64,000 nucleotides of DNA from Cupriavidus basilensis (GCF_000876015.1 NZ_BBQM01000005.1:88144-152143); one strand, 5' to 3'. Positions 27,835 to 38,842 are shown, counted from the stretch's first letter. The notes: generated by a model not told the origin, from the sequence alone. Made by a program: numbers and translations.

Positions 27835-28089
27835 ATGGTCGTAATCCGTCTGGCTCGCGGTGGCAGCAAGAAGCGCCCGTTCTTCAACATCGTCGCCGCT
27901 GACTCGCGCAACCGTCGCGATGGCCGTTTCATCGAGCGTATCGGTTTCTACAATCCCCTGGCCGGCGCCAGCGAAGAAGGCCTGCGCCTGGTGCAGGACC
28001 GCCTGACCTACTGGACCGGCGTTGGCGCCCAGATGTCGCCGACCGTGGCCCGCCTGGTCAAGCAGAACGCCGCCAAGGCCGCTGCCTGA
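27835..28089 (+). CDS. rpsP: 30S ribosomal protein S16
   Basis: An 84-residue ribosomal protein needed for 30S assembly. It starts [20 protein letters not shown] and has the [20 protein letters not shown] block; length is normal. SD GAGGAA. It heads the rpsP-rimM-trmD-rplS operon, conserved through most bacteria. Confidence 0.98.
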   Translation: MVVIRLARGGSKKRPFFNIVAADSRNRRDGRFIERIGFYNPLAGASEEGLRLVQDRLTYWTGVGAQMSPTVARLVKQNAAKAAA

Positions 28090-28129
28090 TTGCTGTGACG
28101 CGCGTTTCGCGACGCGTGGCAGACGACAC

Positions 28130-28828
28130 GTGACCGAACGCAAGCAAGGCGCCCCGGCGCGGCGGCCGCTGAATGTGCCGCTGGAACCCGCGGCCCGTCC
28201 GCAGTCCGCCGGCCAGAAGCCGGCGCCCAGGCCGCAGGCCGGATTGCCGGCCGCGCTGGCGTACACCGACGCGTTGCCGGACGACCTGATCGAAGTCGGC
28301 TACGTCGGCGCCGCATACGGAATCCGGGGCTGGATCAAGATCCAGCCGCACGCCGACGATGCCAGCGCGCTGCTGCACGCGCGCCGCTGGTGGCTGCTCA
28401 AGCCGCCGGCCGGCGTGCTGGGCGCGGCGGGCGCGGTGAGCGCCGAAGCCCTGTGCGTGAAGATCGCGCAGTCCCGCGAGCATAGCGGCACGGTGGTGGC
28501 GCAGGTGGTCGGCGTGTCCGACCGCAGCCACTCCGAAGCGCTCAAGGGCCGTCGTGTATGGATCCGCCGCGAGGATTTCCCCGCGCCGGACGAGAACGAG
28601 TTTTACTGGGTCGATCTGATCGGCTGCGCCGTGTCCAACGAACAGGGCGAGCTGCTGGGCGAAGTGTCCGGCCTGATCGACAACGGGGCTCACCAGATCC
28701 TGCAGGTGGCGCATGCCTTGCCCGACGGCAAGACCGGCGAGCGCCTGATCCCGTTTGTCGATGCCTTCCTGCGCTCGGTCGATATCAAGGCCCGGCAGGT
28801 GGTGGTCGACTGGGGGCTGGATTACTGA
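28130..28828 (+). CDS. rimM: Ribosome maturation factor RimM, N-terminally extended
   Basis: Binds S19 and helps late 30S maturation. The GTG start chosen gives 232 residues. The RimM core (about residues 52-232) starts [20 protein letters not shown] and has the PRC-barrel domain with [20 protein letters not shown] and VDWGLDY at the end. The ~50 residues before it are Pro/Arg/Ala-rich and absent from E. coli RimM (182 residues). A start nearer the core cannot be excluded, since the SD of the GTG is weak. Confidence 0.9.
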   Translation: MTERKQGAPARRPLNVPLEPAARPQSAGQKPAPRPQAGLPAALAYTDALPDDLIEVGYVGAAYGIRGWIKIQPHADDASALLHARRWWLLKPPAGVLGAAGAVSAEALCVKIAQSREHSGTVVAQVVGVSDRSHSEALKGRRVWIRREDFPAPDENEFYWVDLIGCAVSNEQGELLGEVSGLIDNGAHQILQVAHALPDGKTGERLIPFVDAFLRSVDIKARQVVVDWGLDY

Positions 28829-28883
28829 GCGCCTGGTGACAGGCGCCGGGCCGGGCCCGGTGGGCAAGCCAAGGGAGAGGCGG

Positions 28884-29693
28884 ATGCAGTTCGATGTGAT
28901 CACGCTGTTTCCCGAGATGTTCCGCGCGCTGACCGACTGGGGCATTACCAGCCGGGCGGCGAAGCAGCAGCGCTATGCGCTGCGCACCTGGAATCCGCGC
29001 GATTTCACCACCGACAACTACCGTACCATCGACGACCGCCCGTATGGCGGCGGCCCTGGCATGGTGATGCTGGCCAGGCCGCTCGAGGACGCCATCGACG
29101 CGGCCTGCGCGGCCCAGCAGGCGGCGCGGGCCGATGCCCAGGCGGGTGCGGCGGATACGGTGAAGCCGCATGTGGTGCTGATGTCGCCGCAGGGCGCGCC
29201 GCTGACGCACGCGAAGGTGATGTCGCTGGCGCAGCGCCCCGGGCTGGTGCTGCTGTGCGGGCGCTACGAGGCCATCGACCAGCGCCTGATCGAGCGGCGC
29301 GTGGACGAGGAAATCAGCCTCGGCGATTTCGTGCTGTCGGGCGGCGAGCTGCCGGCGATGGCGGTGATCGACGCGGTGGTCAGGCATCTGCCCGGCGTGC
29401 TCGGCGACGCGCAGTCGGCGGTGCAGGACAGCTTCGTCAACGGCCTGCTGGATTGCCCGCACTACACGCGGCCGGAAGAATACGAAGGCATGCGGGTGCC
29501 CGAGATATTGCTCGGGGGCCATCATGCCGAGATCGAGAAGTGGCGGCGCCAGCAGGCGCTCGCCAACACTGCGAGGAAGCGCCCCGACCTGATCGGGGCC
29601 GCCCGCAGCGCAGGTTTGCTCAGCCGCGCCGACGAGAAATTCCTGTCGGCGTGGCTGGCGAATGAAGGGCGGGAGTTCGCTCCCGTCAAGTGA
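28884..29693 (+). CDS. trmD: tRNA (guanine-37-N1)-methyltransferase
   Basis: Methylates G37 of tRNAs reading CNN and related codons, preventing +1 frameshifts. The 269-residue SPOUT enzyme begins [13 protein letters not shown] and has the knot blocks [20 protein letters not shown] and [16 protein letters not shown] ~15-residue Ala/Gln-rich insertion near residues 76-93 makes it slightly longer than E. coli TrmD. Strong SD AGGGAGAGG. Third gene of the operon. Confidence 0.96.
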   Translation: MQFDVITLFPEMFRALTDWGITSRAAKQQRYALRTWNPRDFTTDNYRTIDDRPYGGGPGMVMLARPLEDAIDAACAAQQAARADAQAGAADTVKPHVVLMSPQGAPLTHAKVMSLAQRPGLVLLCGRYEAIDQRLIERRVDEEISLGDFVLSGGELPAMAVIDAVVRHLPGVLGDAQSAVQDSFVNGLLDCPHYTRPEEYEGMRVPEILLGGHHAEIEKWRRQQALANTARKRPDLIGAARSAGLLSRADEKFLSAWLANEGREFAPVK

Positions 29694-29713
29694 AACCCCA
29701 TCCTCTGCCGGGG

Positions 29714-29730
29714 CCCGGGCAACGCCCGGG
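29714..29730 (+). promoter_or_regulatory. Hairpin in the trmD-rplS spacer
   Basis: CCCGGGC and GCCCGGG pair around AAC, 38 bases before the rplS start. Without a T run it is not a terminator; it may tune L19 expression relative to the upstream genes or be an RNA processing site. Confidence 0.35.
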
Positions 29731-29768
29731 GCATACAACGCCGGCATGATGGACAAGGAGAAGAAACG

Positions 29769-30164
29769 ATGAACCTCATCGAGCTGATCGAGAAAGACGA
29801 AATCGCGCGCCTGACCGCGAACAAGACCATCCCCGCATTCGCACCCGGCGACACCGTGATCGTCAGCGTGAACGTGGTGGAAGGTAACCGCAAGCGCGTG
29901 CAGGCCTACGAAGGCGTCGTGATTGCCAAGCGCAACCGCGGCCTGAACTCGTCCTTCATCGTGCGCAAGATTTCCTCGGGTGAAGGCGTGGAACGCACGT
30001 TCCAGCTGTACTCGCCGCTGATCGCCGGTATCGAAGTGAAGCGCCGCGGCGACGTCCGCCGCGCCAAGCTGTACTACCTGCGTGAGCGTTCGGGCAAGTC
30101 CGCGCGTATCAAGGAAAAGCTGGCATACAAGGCAGCACCCGCCAAGGCGGCAGCAGCCGAGTAA
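29769..30164 (+). CDS. rplS: 50S ribosomal protein L19
   Basis: A 131-residue ribosomal protein at the 30S-50S interface. Blocks: [43 protein letters not shown] and [27 protein letters not shown] short Ala/Lys tail follows. SD AAGGAG. Last gene of the operon, with a terminator behind it. Confidence 0.98.
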   Translation: MNLIELIEKDEIARLTANKTIPAFAPGDTVIVSVNVVEGNRKRVQAYEGVVIAKRNRGLNSSFIVRKISSGEGVERTFQLYSPLIAGIEVKRRGDVRRAKLYYLRERSGKSARIKEKLAYKAAPAKAAAAE

Positions 30165-30205
30165 GCCGGTTGCCGTGGCCGGTCCGCCGGCCGTGGCTGC
30201 GCAAG

Positions 30206-30230
30206 AAGGGCACCTCCGGGTGCCCTTTTT
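30206..30230 (+). terminator. Terminator of the rpsP-rplS operon
   Basis: AAGGGCACC and GGTGCCCTT around TCCG, then a T run, 42 bases after rplS. Confidence 0.92.
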
Positions 30231-30319
30231 GCATGGGTCCGCGCAAGCCGTCCGGCAAAGCGTCCTGTTGCATCGCGCAAAGACGGTTTTGCCCGTCATC
30301 TGTCATACTGCGAGGCGAT

Positions 30320-31000
30320 ATGCGTCCCGCCTTCGATCCCGAAACCCTACCCATCGTCTCCACCGATAGCAGCCATCCGGCCCTGCCCGAGGTGCGCCTG
30401 CGGCCGGACTTCGTGCGCCACCGGCTCAAGTCGCCGCCGGCGTGGGCGCCCGAGCTGACCGACGAATCGCGCATCTACGACCGCAGCGTGGCGCTGCGCG
30501 ACGCCGCCGTGCTGGTGCCGCTGGTGGAGCGCGAGGACGGCCTGACGGTGCTGCTCACGCAGCGCAACGCCAACCTCAGCGCCCACGCGGGGCAGATCAG
30601 CTTTCCGGGCGGGCGCCACGAGCCGTCGGATGTCGACCGGGTGGACACCGCGCTGCGCGAGACGGAAGAAGAAGTGGGGCTGGTGCGGGACTACGTGGAG
30701 GTGCTGGGCGCGCTGCCCGACTACATCACGGGCACCGGATTCCACGTCAGCCCCGTGGTCGGGCTGGTCCGCAGCGGCTTCACGCTGCGCCCCGACGCGC
30801 GCGAGGTGGCGGACGTGTTCGAGGTGCCGCTCGGCTTCCTGATGGACCCATCCCATCACCAGCGGCGCCTGTTCCGCTGGGTCGACGGCGAACGGCTGTT
30901 CTACGCCATGCCGTTCCCGCGCGAGAACGGCGGCTACCGCTTCATCTGGGGCGCCACCGCCGGCATGCTGCGCAATCTCTACCACCTGCTGGCGGCCTGA
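30320..31000 (+). CDS. Nudix hydrolase, CoA pyrophosphatase-like (NudL type)
   Basis: A 226-residue Nudix protein. The Nudix box is complete: GGRHEPSDVDRVDTALRETE followed by EEVGLV, with the Mg-binding REtEEE core. The preceding VLLTQRNANLSAHAGQISFPGG is the UPF0035 signature that marks the CoA/NudL subgroup, which splits CoA into 4'-phosphopantetheine and 3',5'-ADP. The start is the ATG after GCGAGG; the frame is open further upstream, through the rplS terminator, and was rejected. Converges with trhO at 17 bases. Confidence 0.9.
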   Translation: MRPAFDPETLPIVSTDSSHPALPEVRLRPDFVRHRLKSPPAWAPELTDESRIYDRSVALRDAAVLVPLVEREDGLTVLLTQRNANLSAHAGQISFPGGRHEPSDVDRVDTALRETEEEVGLVRDYVEVLGALPDYITGTGFHVSPVVGLVRSGFTLRPDAREVADVFEVPLGFLMDPSHHQRRLFRWVDGERLFYAMPFPRENGGYRFIWGATAGMLRNLYHLLAA

Positions 31001-31017
31001 AGCCGCCCGCGTTCGGT

Positions 31018-31863
31018 TCAGGCCGCCGCCTGCCGCTGCGCGATGCAGTGGGGGCAGCTCTTGCCCACCACGTAGTGCGGGCTCTGCTGTTCCTCGGGCG
31101 TGACCACGGCGCGGCAGGCGAAGCACTGCTTGGGGCCGGCCGGCTCCAGGCTGGGATTCAGCGCGGTGCGGTAGTCGAACACGAAGCAGTCGCCCCGGTA
31201 GTGGCTGCCGCCCACTTCCTCGAAATATTTCAGGATGCCGCCCTCGAGCTGGTAGACATGCGCGATGCCGGCTTCCTGCATGTGGATGGCGGCCTTCTCG
31301 CAGCGGATGCCGCCGGTGCAGAACGACACCACGGTCTTGCCCTCGAATGCCGCCTTGTGCGCGGCGATGGCGGGCGGGAAGTCGCTGAACTTGGCGATAT
31401 CGTAGTCCACCGCGTGGGTGAAGGTGCCGACCGCCACCTCGAAATCGTTGCGGGTGTCGAGCATCACCACGGGGCGGCCGGCGTCGTCGTGGCCCTGGTC
31501 GAGCCAGCGCTTCAGGTCCACCGGCCGCACCGCCGGCGCGCGCCCGGCTTCGGGGCGGATCAGCGGCATCTTCATGGTGATGATTTCCTTCTTCTCGCGC
31601 ACCAGCATGCGCTTGAAGGGCTGGCTCTCCGACAGGCTTTCCTTGGGCGCGATGTTGGCGAAGCGCGGATCGGCGTGCAGCCAGCCCATGAAGCCGTCGA
31701 TGGCCGCGCGGCTGCCGGCCAGGAACATGTTGATGCCCTCCGGCGCGAGCAGGATGGTGCCCTTCAGGCCCAGGGCCTCGCAGCGCGCGCGCATGTCCGG
31801 GCGCAGGGCCGGAATATCGTCCAGCGTGACGAATTTATAAGCGGAGATGTTGACGATCTGCAT
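31018..31863 (-). CDS. trhO: tRNA uridine(34) hydroxylase / rhodanese-like TrhO (YceA)
   Basis: Adds the oxygen to uridine 34 that leads to 5-methoxy- or carboxymethoxyuridine in tRNA. The 281-residue product has the N-terminal acylphosphatase-like domain ([16 protein letters not shown]...[15 protein letters not shown]), a rhodanese domain with [15 protein letters not shown], and the active-site cysteine in [14 protein letters not shown] (Cys182). A CX2C...CX2C set at the C terminus (CFAC and CPHC) suggests a zinc site. The frame stays open far upstream, antisense to dnaE; the true start is fixed by family alignment. Confidence 0.93.
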   Translation of the reverse strand: MQIVNISAYKFVTLDDIPALRPDMRARCEALGLKGTILLAPEGINMFLAGSRAAIDGFMGWLHADPRFANIAPKESLSESQPFKRMLVREKKEIITMKMPLIRPEAGRAPAVRPVDLKRWLDQGHDDAGRPVVMLDTRNDFEVAVGTFTHAVDYDIAKFSDFPPAIAAHKAAFEGKTVVSFCTGGIRCEKAAIHMQEAGIAHVYQLEGGILKYFEEVGGSHYRGDCFVFDYRTALNPSLEPAGPKQCFACRAVVTPEEQQSPHYVVGKSCPHCIAQRQAAA

Positions 31864-32033
31864 AGCGGAGGCGCGCCCGGCCGCGCGCCTTGCGGCCGCG
31901 CGGTAACTGCCTGATTGGAAAGGCGAAATTATAGCGCCTCGGAGGCCGTGCGGCGGCCTTGCCCGAGCGCCCCGCTCGGGCATGCCGGCGCGGCGCGCCT
32001 GCAAAGAAGGCAGGCGCGGCCATGCCGAGCCGG

Positions 32034-32039
32034 TACAAT
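32034..32039 (+). promoter_or_regulatory. -10 element immediately before dnaE
   Basis: TACAAT ends eight bases before the dnaE ATG. A transcript from it would start at or next to the start codon, so it would be leaderless or nearly so. No strong SD is seen upstream of the ATG, in line with this. Confidence 0.45.
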
Positions 32040-32046
32040 CACGTCC

Positions 32047-35000
32047 ATGTCTGCACCTCGCTTCGTTCATCTCCGCCTCCATTCCGAATACTCCGTCGTC
32101 GACGGGATCGTGCGCCTCGATGCCGCCGTCGAGGCCGCCGCGGCCGACGGCATGGGCGCGCTCGCCCTGACCGACCTCGCCAACGCCTTCGGCCTGATCC
32201 GCTTCTACAAGGAAGCGCGCGGCGGCGGCGTCAAGCCGGTGGTCGGCGCGGACGTCTGGCTCACCAACGCCGAAGACCGCGACAAGCCGGCGCGCCTGCT
32301 GCTGCTGGTGCAGGACCGGCGCGGCTACCTCAACCTGTGCATGCTGCTGTCGCGCGCATGGCTGTCCAACCAGCATCGCGGCCGCGCCGAGATCGAACCC
32401 GGCTGGTTCGACGAGCCCGGCGAGGAGGGCCTGCCGCTGGCCACCGGCCTGATCGCGCTGTCCGGCGCCATGAGCGGCGACATCGGCATGGCGCTGGCCA
32501 ACGGCAACGACGCCGCGGCCGAGCGCGCCGCCGCGCACTGGGCCCGGGTGTTCCCGCAGCGCTTCTACGTCGAGCTGCAGCGCGCCGGCCATCCCGGCAC
32601 CGACGCTTACGTGCAGCAGGCCGTGCAGCTGGCGGCCAGGCTGCGCCTGCCGGTGGTGGCGACGCACCCGGTGCAGTTCATGACCGCCGACGACTTCACC
32701 GCGCACGAGGCCCGCACCTGCATCGCCGAGGGCGAGCTGCTGGCCAACCCGCGGCGCACGCGGCGCTTCACCACCGACCAGTATTTCAAGACGCAGGACG
32801 AGATGTGCGCGCTGTTCGCCGACATCCCGTCCGCGCTCGAGAACGCGGTGCAGATCGCGCGCCGCTGCAACCTCACGCTCGAGCTGGGCAAGCCGCGCCT
32901 GCCGCTGTTCCCCACGCCGGACGGCATGTCGCTCGACGACTACCTCGTCCACCTCGCCAAGGAAGGCCTGGAAAAGCGCATGGCCGTGCTGTTCCCGGAC
33001 GAGGCCGAGCGCGAGTCCCGGCGCGCCGAGTACTACGCGCGGCTGGAATTCGAGACCGGCACCATCATCAAGATGGGCTTCCCCGGCTACTTCCTGATCG
33101 TGGCGGACTTCATCAACTGGGCCAAGAACAACGGCGTGCCGGTGGGCCCGGGGCGGGGCTCCGGCGCCGGCTCGCTGGTGGCCTACGCGCTCGGCATCAC
33201 CGACCTCGACCCGCTCAAGTACGCGCTGCTGTTCGAGCGTTTCCTGAACCCGGAACGGGTCTCGATGCCCGACTTCGACATCGACTTCTGCCAGCACGGG
33301 CGCGACCGCGTCATCACCTACGTGAAGGAGAAGTACGGCAAGGACGCGGTCTCGCAGATCGCCACCTTCGGCACGATGGCGGCCAAGGCCGCCGTGCGCG
33401 ACGTGGGCCGCGTGCTCGACCTCGGCTACGGCTTCGTCGACAGCATCGCCAAGCTGATCCCGTTCAAGCCCGGCAAGCTGGTCACCATCGAGGAGGCCAA
33501 GAAGGAAGAGCCGCTGCTGACCGAGCGCGAGAACAACGAGGAGGAAGTGCGCCAGCTGCTGGAGCTGGCGCAGCGCGTCGAGGGCATGACCCGCAACGTC
33601 GGCATGCACGCCGGCGGCGTGCTGATCGCGCCCGGCAAGCTCACCGACTTCTGCCCGCTCTACACCCAGGGCGGACAGAACGACGGCATGAGCGGCGTGG
33701 TCAGCCAGTACGACAAGGACGACGTGGAAGCGGCCGGCCTGGTCAAGTTCGACTTCTTGGGCCTGACCACGCTGACCATCCTCGACTGGGCCGAGCGCTA
33801 CATCCGCCGGCTCGACCCGTCCAGGGCGGACTGGAACTGCAGCCACATCCCGCTCGACGACGGCCCCGCCTTCGACATCCTCAAGACCGCCAACACGGTG
33901 GCCGTGTTCCAGCTGGAAAGCCGCGGCATGCAGGGCATGCTGAAAGACGCCAAGCCCGACCGCTTCGAGGACATCATCGCGCTGGTGGCGCTCTACCGCC
34001 CGGGCCCGATGGACCTGATCCCCAGCTTCTGCGCGCGCAAGCACGGCCGCGAGAAGGTGGAGTACCCGGACCCGCGCGTCGAGCCGGTGCTCAAGGAGAC
34101 CTACGGCATCATGGTCTACCAGGAGCAGGTGATGCAGATGGCGCAGATCATCGGCGGCTACTCGCTCGGCGGCGCCGACCTGCTGCGCCGCGCGATGGGC
34201 AAGAAGAAGCCCGAGGAAATGGCGCAGCACCGCGTCATGTTCCGCGAGGGCGCCGACAAGAACGGGCTGACCGCCGGGCAGGCCGACGACATCTTCGACC
34301 TGATGGAGAAGTTCGCCGGCTACGGCTTCAACAAGTCGCACGCGGCCGCCTATGCGCTGCTGGCCTACTACACGGCGTGGCTCAAGGCGCACCATCCGGC
34401 CGAATTCATGGCAGCCAACATGTCGCTGGCGATGGACGACACCGACAAGGTCAAGATCCTCTACGAGGACTGCAAGCTCAATGGCCTCAAGGTGCTGCCG
34501 CCCGACGTCAACGCCAGCGAATACCGCTTCGCGCCGACCGACGCCAGGACCATCCGCTACGGCCTCGGCGGTATCAAGGGCTCGGGCCAGGGCGCCATCG
34601 AGGACATCCTGCGCGCGCGCGAGGAAAAGCCGTTCGCCGACCTGTTCGATTTCTGCGAGCGCGTCGACCGCCGCCAGGTCAACCGCCGCACCATCGAGGC
34701 GCTGATCCGTGCCGGCGCGTTCGACAGCCTCAACGACAACCGCGGCCAGTTGCTGGCCTCGGTGTCGCGCGCGATGGAAGCGGCCGAGCAGAAGGCCGAG
34801 TCGGCCAACCAGGTCTCGCTGTTCGACCTGATGGCCGACGCCGGCGCGTCGCACCGCCCCGAACTGGTCGACGAGCCGCGCTGGCCGCCCAAGCGCACGC
34901 TGCAGGAGGAGAAGCAGGCGCTCGGCTACTACTTCTCGGGCCACCTGTTCGACGCCTACCGCGACGAGGTCGGGCGCTTCCTCAAGGGCACGCTGGCCGG

Positions 35001-35559
35001 GCTGGAAAAGGAAGTGCAGGGCAATGGCGGCGGCTACGGGCGCGACGTGCGCGGCAAGGTCATCGCCGGCGTCATCACCGGCATGCGCACGCAGATGACG
35101 CAGCGCGGCAAGATGCTGATCGTGATGCTCGACGACGGCACCGCGCAGATCGAGATGACGGTGTTCAACGAGCTGTTCGACGCCAACCGCCACATGTTCC
35201 GCGACGACGAGCTGGTGATCGTGCAGGGCAACGCGCGCCACGACACCTTCACCGGCGGCGTGCGCTTCACCGCCGAATCGGTGATGGACCTGGTGGCCGC
35301 GCGCGCCCGCTATGCCGAGGCCGTGGGGCTGGCCTTCAACGGCAACGCCTCGACCGAGCTGCTGCGCGAGCTGCTCACGCCGTATCTCGCCACCGTGGCC
35401 AACACGCCGGGCCTGCCCGTGCGCGTGAGCTACGCCACCAGCGGCGCGCGCTGCGAGGCCGAGCTCGGGCGGCAGTGGCTGGTCACGCCGTCGGACGACG
35501 CGCTCGCGAGCTTCCGCGCGGCGCTGTCCGGCGACAGCGTGCGCATGCTGTACGGCTGA
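32047..35559 (+). CDS. dnaE: DNA polymerase III alpha subunit
   Basis: The replicative polymerase subunit, 1170 residues, close to the E. coli length of 1160. Order of domains: PHP ([20 protein letters not shown] on), palm with the catalytic aspartates in PDFDIDF (Asp409, Asp411) and a third in [11 protein letters not shown] (Asp569), fingers, beta-clamp-binding stretch ahead of the OB domain, and OB-fold around residues 1000-1080 ([19 protein letters not shown]). Group-typical blocks [20 protein letters not shown] and [21 protein letters not shown] are present. All key residues are intact. Confidence 0.97.
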   Translation: MSAPRFVHLRLHSEYSVVDGIVRLDAAVEAAAADGMGALALTDLANAFGLIRFYKEARGGGVKPVVGADVWLTNAEDRDKPARLLLLVQDRRGYLNLCMLLSRAWLSNQHRGRAEIEPGWFDEPGEEGLPLATGLIALSGAMSGDIGMALANGNDAAAERAAAHWARVFPQRFYVELQRAGHPGTDAYVQQAVQLAARLRLPVVATHPVQFMTADDFTAHEARTCIAEGELLANPRRTRRFTTDQYFKTQDEMCALFADIPSALENAVQIARRCNLTLELGKPRLPLFPTPDGMSLDDYLVHLAKEGLEKRMAVLFPDEAERESRRAEYYARLEFETGTIIKMGFPGYFLIVADFINWAKNNGVPVGPGRGSGAGSLVAYALGITDLDPLKYALLFERFLNPERVSMPDFDIDFCQHGRDRVITYVKEKYGKDAVSQIATFGTMAAKAAVRDVGRVLDLGYGFVDSIAKLIPFKPGKLVTIEEAKKEEPLLTERENNEEEVRQLLELAQRVEGMTRNVGMHAGGVLIAPGKLTDFCPLYTQGGQNDGMSGVVSQYDKDDVEAAGLVKFDFLGLTTLTILDWAERYIRRLDPSRADWNCSHIPLDDGPAFDILKTANTVAVFQLESRGMQGMLKDAKPDRFEDIIALVALYRPGPMDLIPSFCARKHGREKVEYPDPRVEPVLKETYGIMVYQEQVMQMAQIIGGYSLGGADLLRRAMGKKKPEEMAQHRVMFREGADKNGLTAGQADDIFDLMEKFAGYGFNKSHAAAYALLAYYTAWLKAHHPAEFMAANMSLAMDDTDKVKILYEDCKLNGLKVLPPDVNASEYRFAPTDARTIRYGLGGIKGSGQGAIEDILRAREEKPFADLFDFCERVDRRQVNRRTIEALIRAGAFDSLNDNRGQLLASVSRAMEAAEQKAESANQVSLFDLMADAGASHRPELVDEPRWPPKRTLQEEKQALGYYFSGHLFDAYRDEVGRFLKGTLAGLEKEVQGNGGGYGRDVRGKVIAGVITGMRTQMTQRGKMLIVMLDDGTAQIEMTVFNELFDANRHMFRDDELVIVQGNARHDTFTGGVRFTAESVMDLVAARARYAEAVGLAFNGNASTELLRELLTPYLATVANTPGLPVRVSYATSGARCEAELGRQWLVTPSDDALASFRAALSGDSVRMLYG

Positions 35560-35608
35560 TCCGCAGTTGCCGGCAGTCCGTCATCCCCTGGATCCACCAC
35601 GCCCCCGC

Positions 35609-36865
35609 ATGGCCAAGCAACGCATCCTCTTTCACCTGACCCACTTCCTGCGCGGCGGCATCGAGACCTCGCTGGTGTCGCTGCTGGCCTCGCTGGACCG
35701 GGAGCGCTTCGAGCTCGGCCTGACGCTGACCTATCCGACCGAGGCGCTGGAGACGCATTTCCGCGCCATGCTGCCGCCGGACGTGAAGATCCACATCCTG
35801 GCGCCGGAGCGCTGGCTGTCGCATTTCCGGCAGAAGAAGAAGGCCGGCAAGCTCGGCCCGCTGGGCAAGATCTACGAGGAAGTGCTGCTGCCGCCGGTGC
35901 GCAAGCCGCTGGTCAACCGGCGCTTTCGCGCGATCGCGCGCGGCTACGACCTCGCCATCGACTACGACATGTCGCTGTCGCGGCTGACCGGCCGCCTGCC
36001 GATACCGATGATCGGCTACCAGCACTTCAGCGTGGCGCACCTGGAGCGAGACAACCCGCGCAAGCTGCGCAAGCTGCGGCGCCAGTGCCGCGAGCACTAC
36101 GACCGCATCGTGGTGCTCAACGACAGCATGCTGGCCGACGCGCGCGCGCTGATTCCCGAGGCCGCGGCCAAGTTCGTGCGCCTGTACAACGCCACCGACC
36201 TGGACCGCATCCGCGCGCTCGGCAACGCGCCGTTCACGCCGCCGGCCCATCCTTACATCGTTTCGGTGGGGCGCCTGGAAGAAAGCCAGAAGGATTTCAC
36301 CACGCTGCTGCACGCCTACGCCGCGCTGGTGCGCGGCACCGGCCTGCGCGAGCGCCTGGTGCTGGTGGGCGACGGCGCCTCGCGCGCGCGGCTCGAGGCG
36401 CTGGCGCGCGAGCTGGGCGTCAGCGAGCGGGTGACGTTCGCCGGCTTCCAGGCCAATCCCTACGCATGGATCCGCCACGCGCGGCTGATGGCGTTCAGCT
36501 CGAAGATGGAAGGGCTGCCCAACGTGCTGCTCGAAGGCATGGCGCTCGGCCAGCTGGTGGTGAGCACCGACTGCCCGGTGGGCCCGCGCGAGATCCTGGC
36601 CGACGGCAAGGCCGGCCTGCTCACGCCGGTCGGCGACGTGCACGCGCTGGCCGAGGCGATCCGGCGCGGGCTGGAAGACGCGCCGCTGCGCGCGCGGCTG
36701 CTGGCCTTCGCCGCCACCCACATCGAGCAGATGGGGTTCGGCCCGACCTCGGCCGCCTTCGCGGCCTGCGTGGACGACCTGCTGGGCGCGCCGCCGGCCG
36801 CGGCGCCCGGGGCTAGCCCCGCGGCTCCTGCGGCTGCGTCTTCTGCCGCAGGTACCACAGCTTGA
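35609..36865 (+). CDS. Glycosyltransferase, GT4 family
   Basis: A 418-residue GT-B glycosyltransferase, most likely in LPS core or O-chain assembly given the following waaE-like, waaL and msbA genes. N-terminal acceptor domain: LFHLTHFLRGGIETSLVSLL. C-terminal donor domain with VSVGRLEESQKDFTTLLHAY and the EX7E motif region SKMEGLPNVLLEGMALG. The last ~30 residues are Ala/Pro-rich and overlap the 3' end of the converging glycosyltransferase gene by 53 bases. Sugar and linkage cannot be read. Confidence 0.88.
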   Translation: MAKQRILFHLTHFLRGGIETSLVSLLASLDRERFELGLTLTYPTEALETHFRAMLPPDVKIHILAPERWLSHFRQKKKAGKLGPLGKIYEEVLLPPVRKPLVNRRFRAIARGYDLAIDYDMSLSRLTGRLPIPMIGYQHFSVAHLERDNPRKLRKLRRQCREHYDRIVVLNDSMLADARALIPEAAAKFVRLYNATDLDRIRALGNAPFTPPAHPYIVSVGRLEESQKDFTTLLHAYAALVRGTGLRERLVLVGDGASRARLEALARELGVSERVTFAGFQANPYAWIRHARLMAFSSKMEGLPNVLLEGMALGQLVVSTDCPVGPREILADGKAGLLTPVGDVHALAEAIRRGLEDAPLRARLLAFAATHIEQMGFGPTSAAFAACVDDLLGAPPAAAPGASPAAPAAASSAAGTTA

Positions 36866-37580
36866 TGTACTTGTAATAGCTGGCCTGGCCGTTCATCAGC
36901 GCCACGCCCAGCCCCTGCGCGCCGTCGAGGAAGCCGCGGCGCATCAGGTAGGTGCGCAGGAAGGCCCAGGCGCCATGCAGCACGGCGCCGGCCGGCGAGG
37001 CAGACTTGCCGCGCGCGAAGCCCTGCTGCGCGCCCAGCGTGGAGTACTGGTCGACCTTGCGCAGCACCTGCGAGAAGTCGTCGTAGGTGTAGTGCAGCAG
37101 CGGCGAGGCCAGCTTCCCGACCGGGCCGTCGGCGACCACGCGCTCGTGCACGAGGTCGTCGGTAAAGCGGGCATGGCCGCGCCTGAACAGCCGTGTGACG
37201 TAGTCGGGATACCAGCCGCCGTGGCGGATGAAGCGGCCGCAGAAGCGCGACAGGCGCGGCATCTCGTAGGCGTCGGCCTGGCCGGACGCGACCGCCGCCA
37301 GGATCTCGTCGCGCAGCTCGGGCGTGACGCGCTCGTCGGCGTCGAGCGAGAACACCCACTCGGTGTCGGCCTTGGACACGGCCAGGTTCTTCTGGGCGCC
37401 GAAGCCCGGCCAGTGCCCGGTTTCGAACACCTCGGCGCCGAGGCCGCGGGCCAGCTCGACCGTGCCGTCCCGGCTACCCGAATCCACTATAATCGCGCGG
37501 TCGCACCAGGACACGCTTTCCAGGCAGGCCCGGATGTTGTGTGCCTCGTTTTTCGTAATCAGTACGACTGAGATTTTCAT
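36813..37580 (-). CDS. LPS core glycosyltransferase, GT2 family (WaaE/KdtX-like)
   Basis: A 255-residue GT-A enzyme similar to WaaE, which adds beta-1,4-glucose to inner-core heptose. It begins MKISVVLITKNEAHNIRACLE; the metal-binding DxD is Asp80-Ala-Asp82 in FSLDADERV. Family blocks: CDRAIIVDSGSRDGT and FGAQKNLAVSKADTEWV. The 3' end overlaps the converging GT4 gene. Its start codon is only 11 bases from the start of the divergent waaL gene. Confidence 0.88.
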   Translation of the reverse strand: MKISVVLITKNEAHNIRACLESVSWCDRAIIVDSGSRDGTVELARGLGAEVFETGHWPGFGAQKNLAVSKADTEWVFSLDADERVTPELRDEILAAVASGQADAYEMPRLSRFCGRFIRHGGWYPDYVTRLFRRGHARFTDDLVHERVVADGPVGKLASPLLHYTYDDFSQVLRKVDQYSTLGAQQGFARGKSASPAGAVLHGAWAFLRTYLMRRGFLDGAQGLGVALMNGQASYYKYIKLWYLRQKTQPQEPRG

Positions 37581-37591
37581 AGAGCTTGTTT

Positions 37592-38842
37592 ATGGTGTTT
37601 CGTGCGATAAAGCCGACTTCATTTGCCAATGTCCTCGTCCTGGCATTTCCGATCCTGGTGCTGTGCATCCCCAAAGGGGCCGGGATCTTCCTCGCCGGCG
37701 TGGTAGGACTCGCGCTGTGGAGCGGGCATGGCATCCGCACTACCTGGTCCGAGGGGCGCGGTGTGCTGTATCCGCTGGGGCTCGCTATTCTAGCCCTGAC
37801 GATCGTCTACCTGGGCTCGAAGCTGGTCTTCGGCGTGCCGTGGAACGTGATTGATAATCCCTCCCGGAGCCTGTTGGCGCTGCTGGCTTGCCTGGTCATC
37901 CTGCACACCGCGCCCGACCCGCGCGTGCTTTGGCGAGGCATCACGATCGCCCTGGCGGCTGGCTTCGCCATCGTGGCGTACCAGTACTTTGTCCTGCAGG
38001 AGCCGCGCCCGGCGGCCTGGACCCAGGCCATCGCGTTCGCCAACATGGTGGCGGCGCTGGGCATCATCGGATTCGTGAGGCCGGGCACCGATCGGCGCGC
38101 GCATGTGGTGGCCTGGCTCAACCTGGCGCTGGCCATCGCCATCCTGGCCCTGAACGGCACGCGGGGCGCGCTGCTGGCGCTGCTCGTCACCATGCTGCCG
38201 CTGCTGCTGGTGCGCTACCCCGGCCTGAAGCCGTGGCGCTTCGTCACTGCGATCTCGCTGATCGGGCTGCTGGGCATCGGCCTGTACCTCGTGCCGAGCA
38301 GTCCGGTCGAGCAGCGTGTCGATCAGGTCCGCACCGAGATCAAGGGATTTCAGCACGGCGACAACGAGACTTCGGTCGGCGCACGCCTGAAGATCTGGGA
38401 GATCGCCATCGATTCGGTTCGTGTCCATCCGTGGATGGGCGTCGGCGTGGGGCAGTTTGCCCGGGTCCTGCGCGCTTCCGAGTTCTGCCGGCAACACCCG
38501 TCGCCGATCTGCCGGCTCGAGCACGCGCACAATGACATATTCGAGGCGGCCGCCACGATGGGCGTGCCCGGGGTGTTGGCGCTGCTGGGTTTGTTTTTCG
38601 TGCCGGGCATGCTGTTCTGGCGGCTGTTCCGCACCAGTTGCCGCAACGCCAACGGGCTTGGCGTCAGCCTCAGCGCGTCCGGCATCGGCGTGGTCCTGGC
38701 CAGCCTGATCAGCGGCCTGACCCAGGTGACGATGGCGCACCAGGCCAACATCGTGTTCTACGCCGGCATCGTCGGGCTGCTGCTCGGCCTGGCTGCCCTA
38801 CAAGCAAGACATCCCCGCGCCGGCGGGGTGGAGAACCTGTGA
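37592..38842 (+). CDS. O-antigen ligase family protein (WaaL-like)
   Basis: A 416-residue membrane protein with about 10-12 hydrophobic segments and a large periplasmic loop (about residues 230-310). The Wzy_C/WaaL block with [18 protein letters not shown] carries His313, the position of the essential WaaL histidine. It probably transfers undecaprenyl-linked O-chain to lipid A-core in the periplasm; an O-antigen polymerase is the alternative, less likely beside msbA. Codon use looks less GC-biased than in neighbours. A TTG two codons earlier could also serve as start. Its stop overlaps the msbA start. Confidence 0.82.
   Translation: MVFRAIKPTSFANVLVLAFPILVLCIPKGAGIFLAGVVGLALWSGHGIRTTWSEGRGVLYPLGLAILALTIVYLGSKLVFGVPWNVIDNPSRSLLALLACLVILHTAPDPRVLWRGITIALAAGFAIVAYQYFVLQEPRPAAWTQAIAFANMVAALGIIGFVRPGTDRRAHVVAWLNLALAIAILALNGTRGALLALLVTMLPLLLVRYPGLKPWRFVTAISLIGLLGIGLYLVPSSPVEQRVDQVRTEIKGFQHGDNETSVGARLKIWEIAIDSVRVHPWMGVGVGQFARVLRASEFCRQHPSPICRLEHAHNDIFEAAATMGVPGVLALLGLFFVPGMLFWRLFRTSCRNANGLGVSLSASGIGVVLASLISGLTQVTMAHQANIVFYAGIVGLLLGLAALQARHPRAGGVENL

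Noticed and set aside
31864..35241. Very long minus-strand open frame continuing upstream of trhO through dnaE (about 1400 codons in total)
   Set aside because: It is antisense to a clear dnaE, has composition typical of a shadow frame (rich in His, Val, Ala, Glu and Arg) and no family features. Only the trhO part is real.
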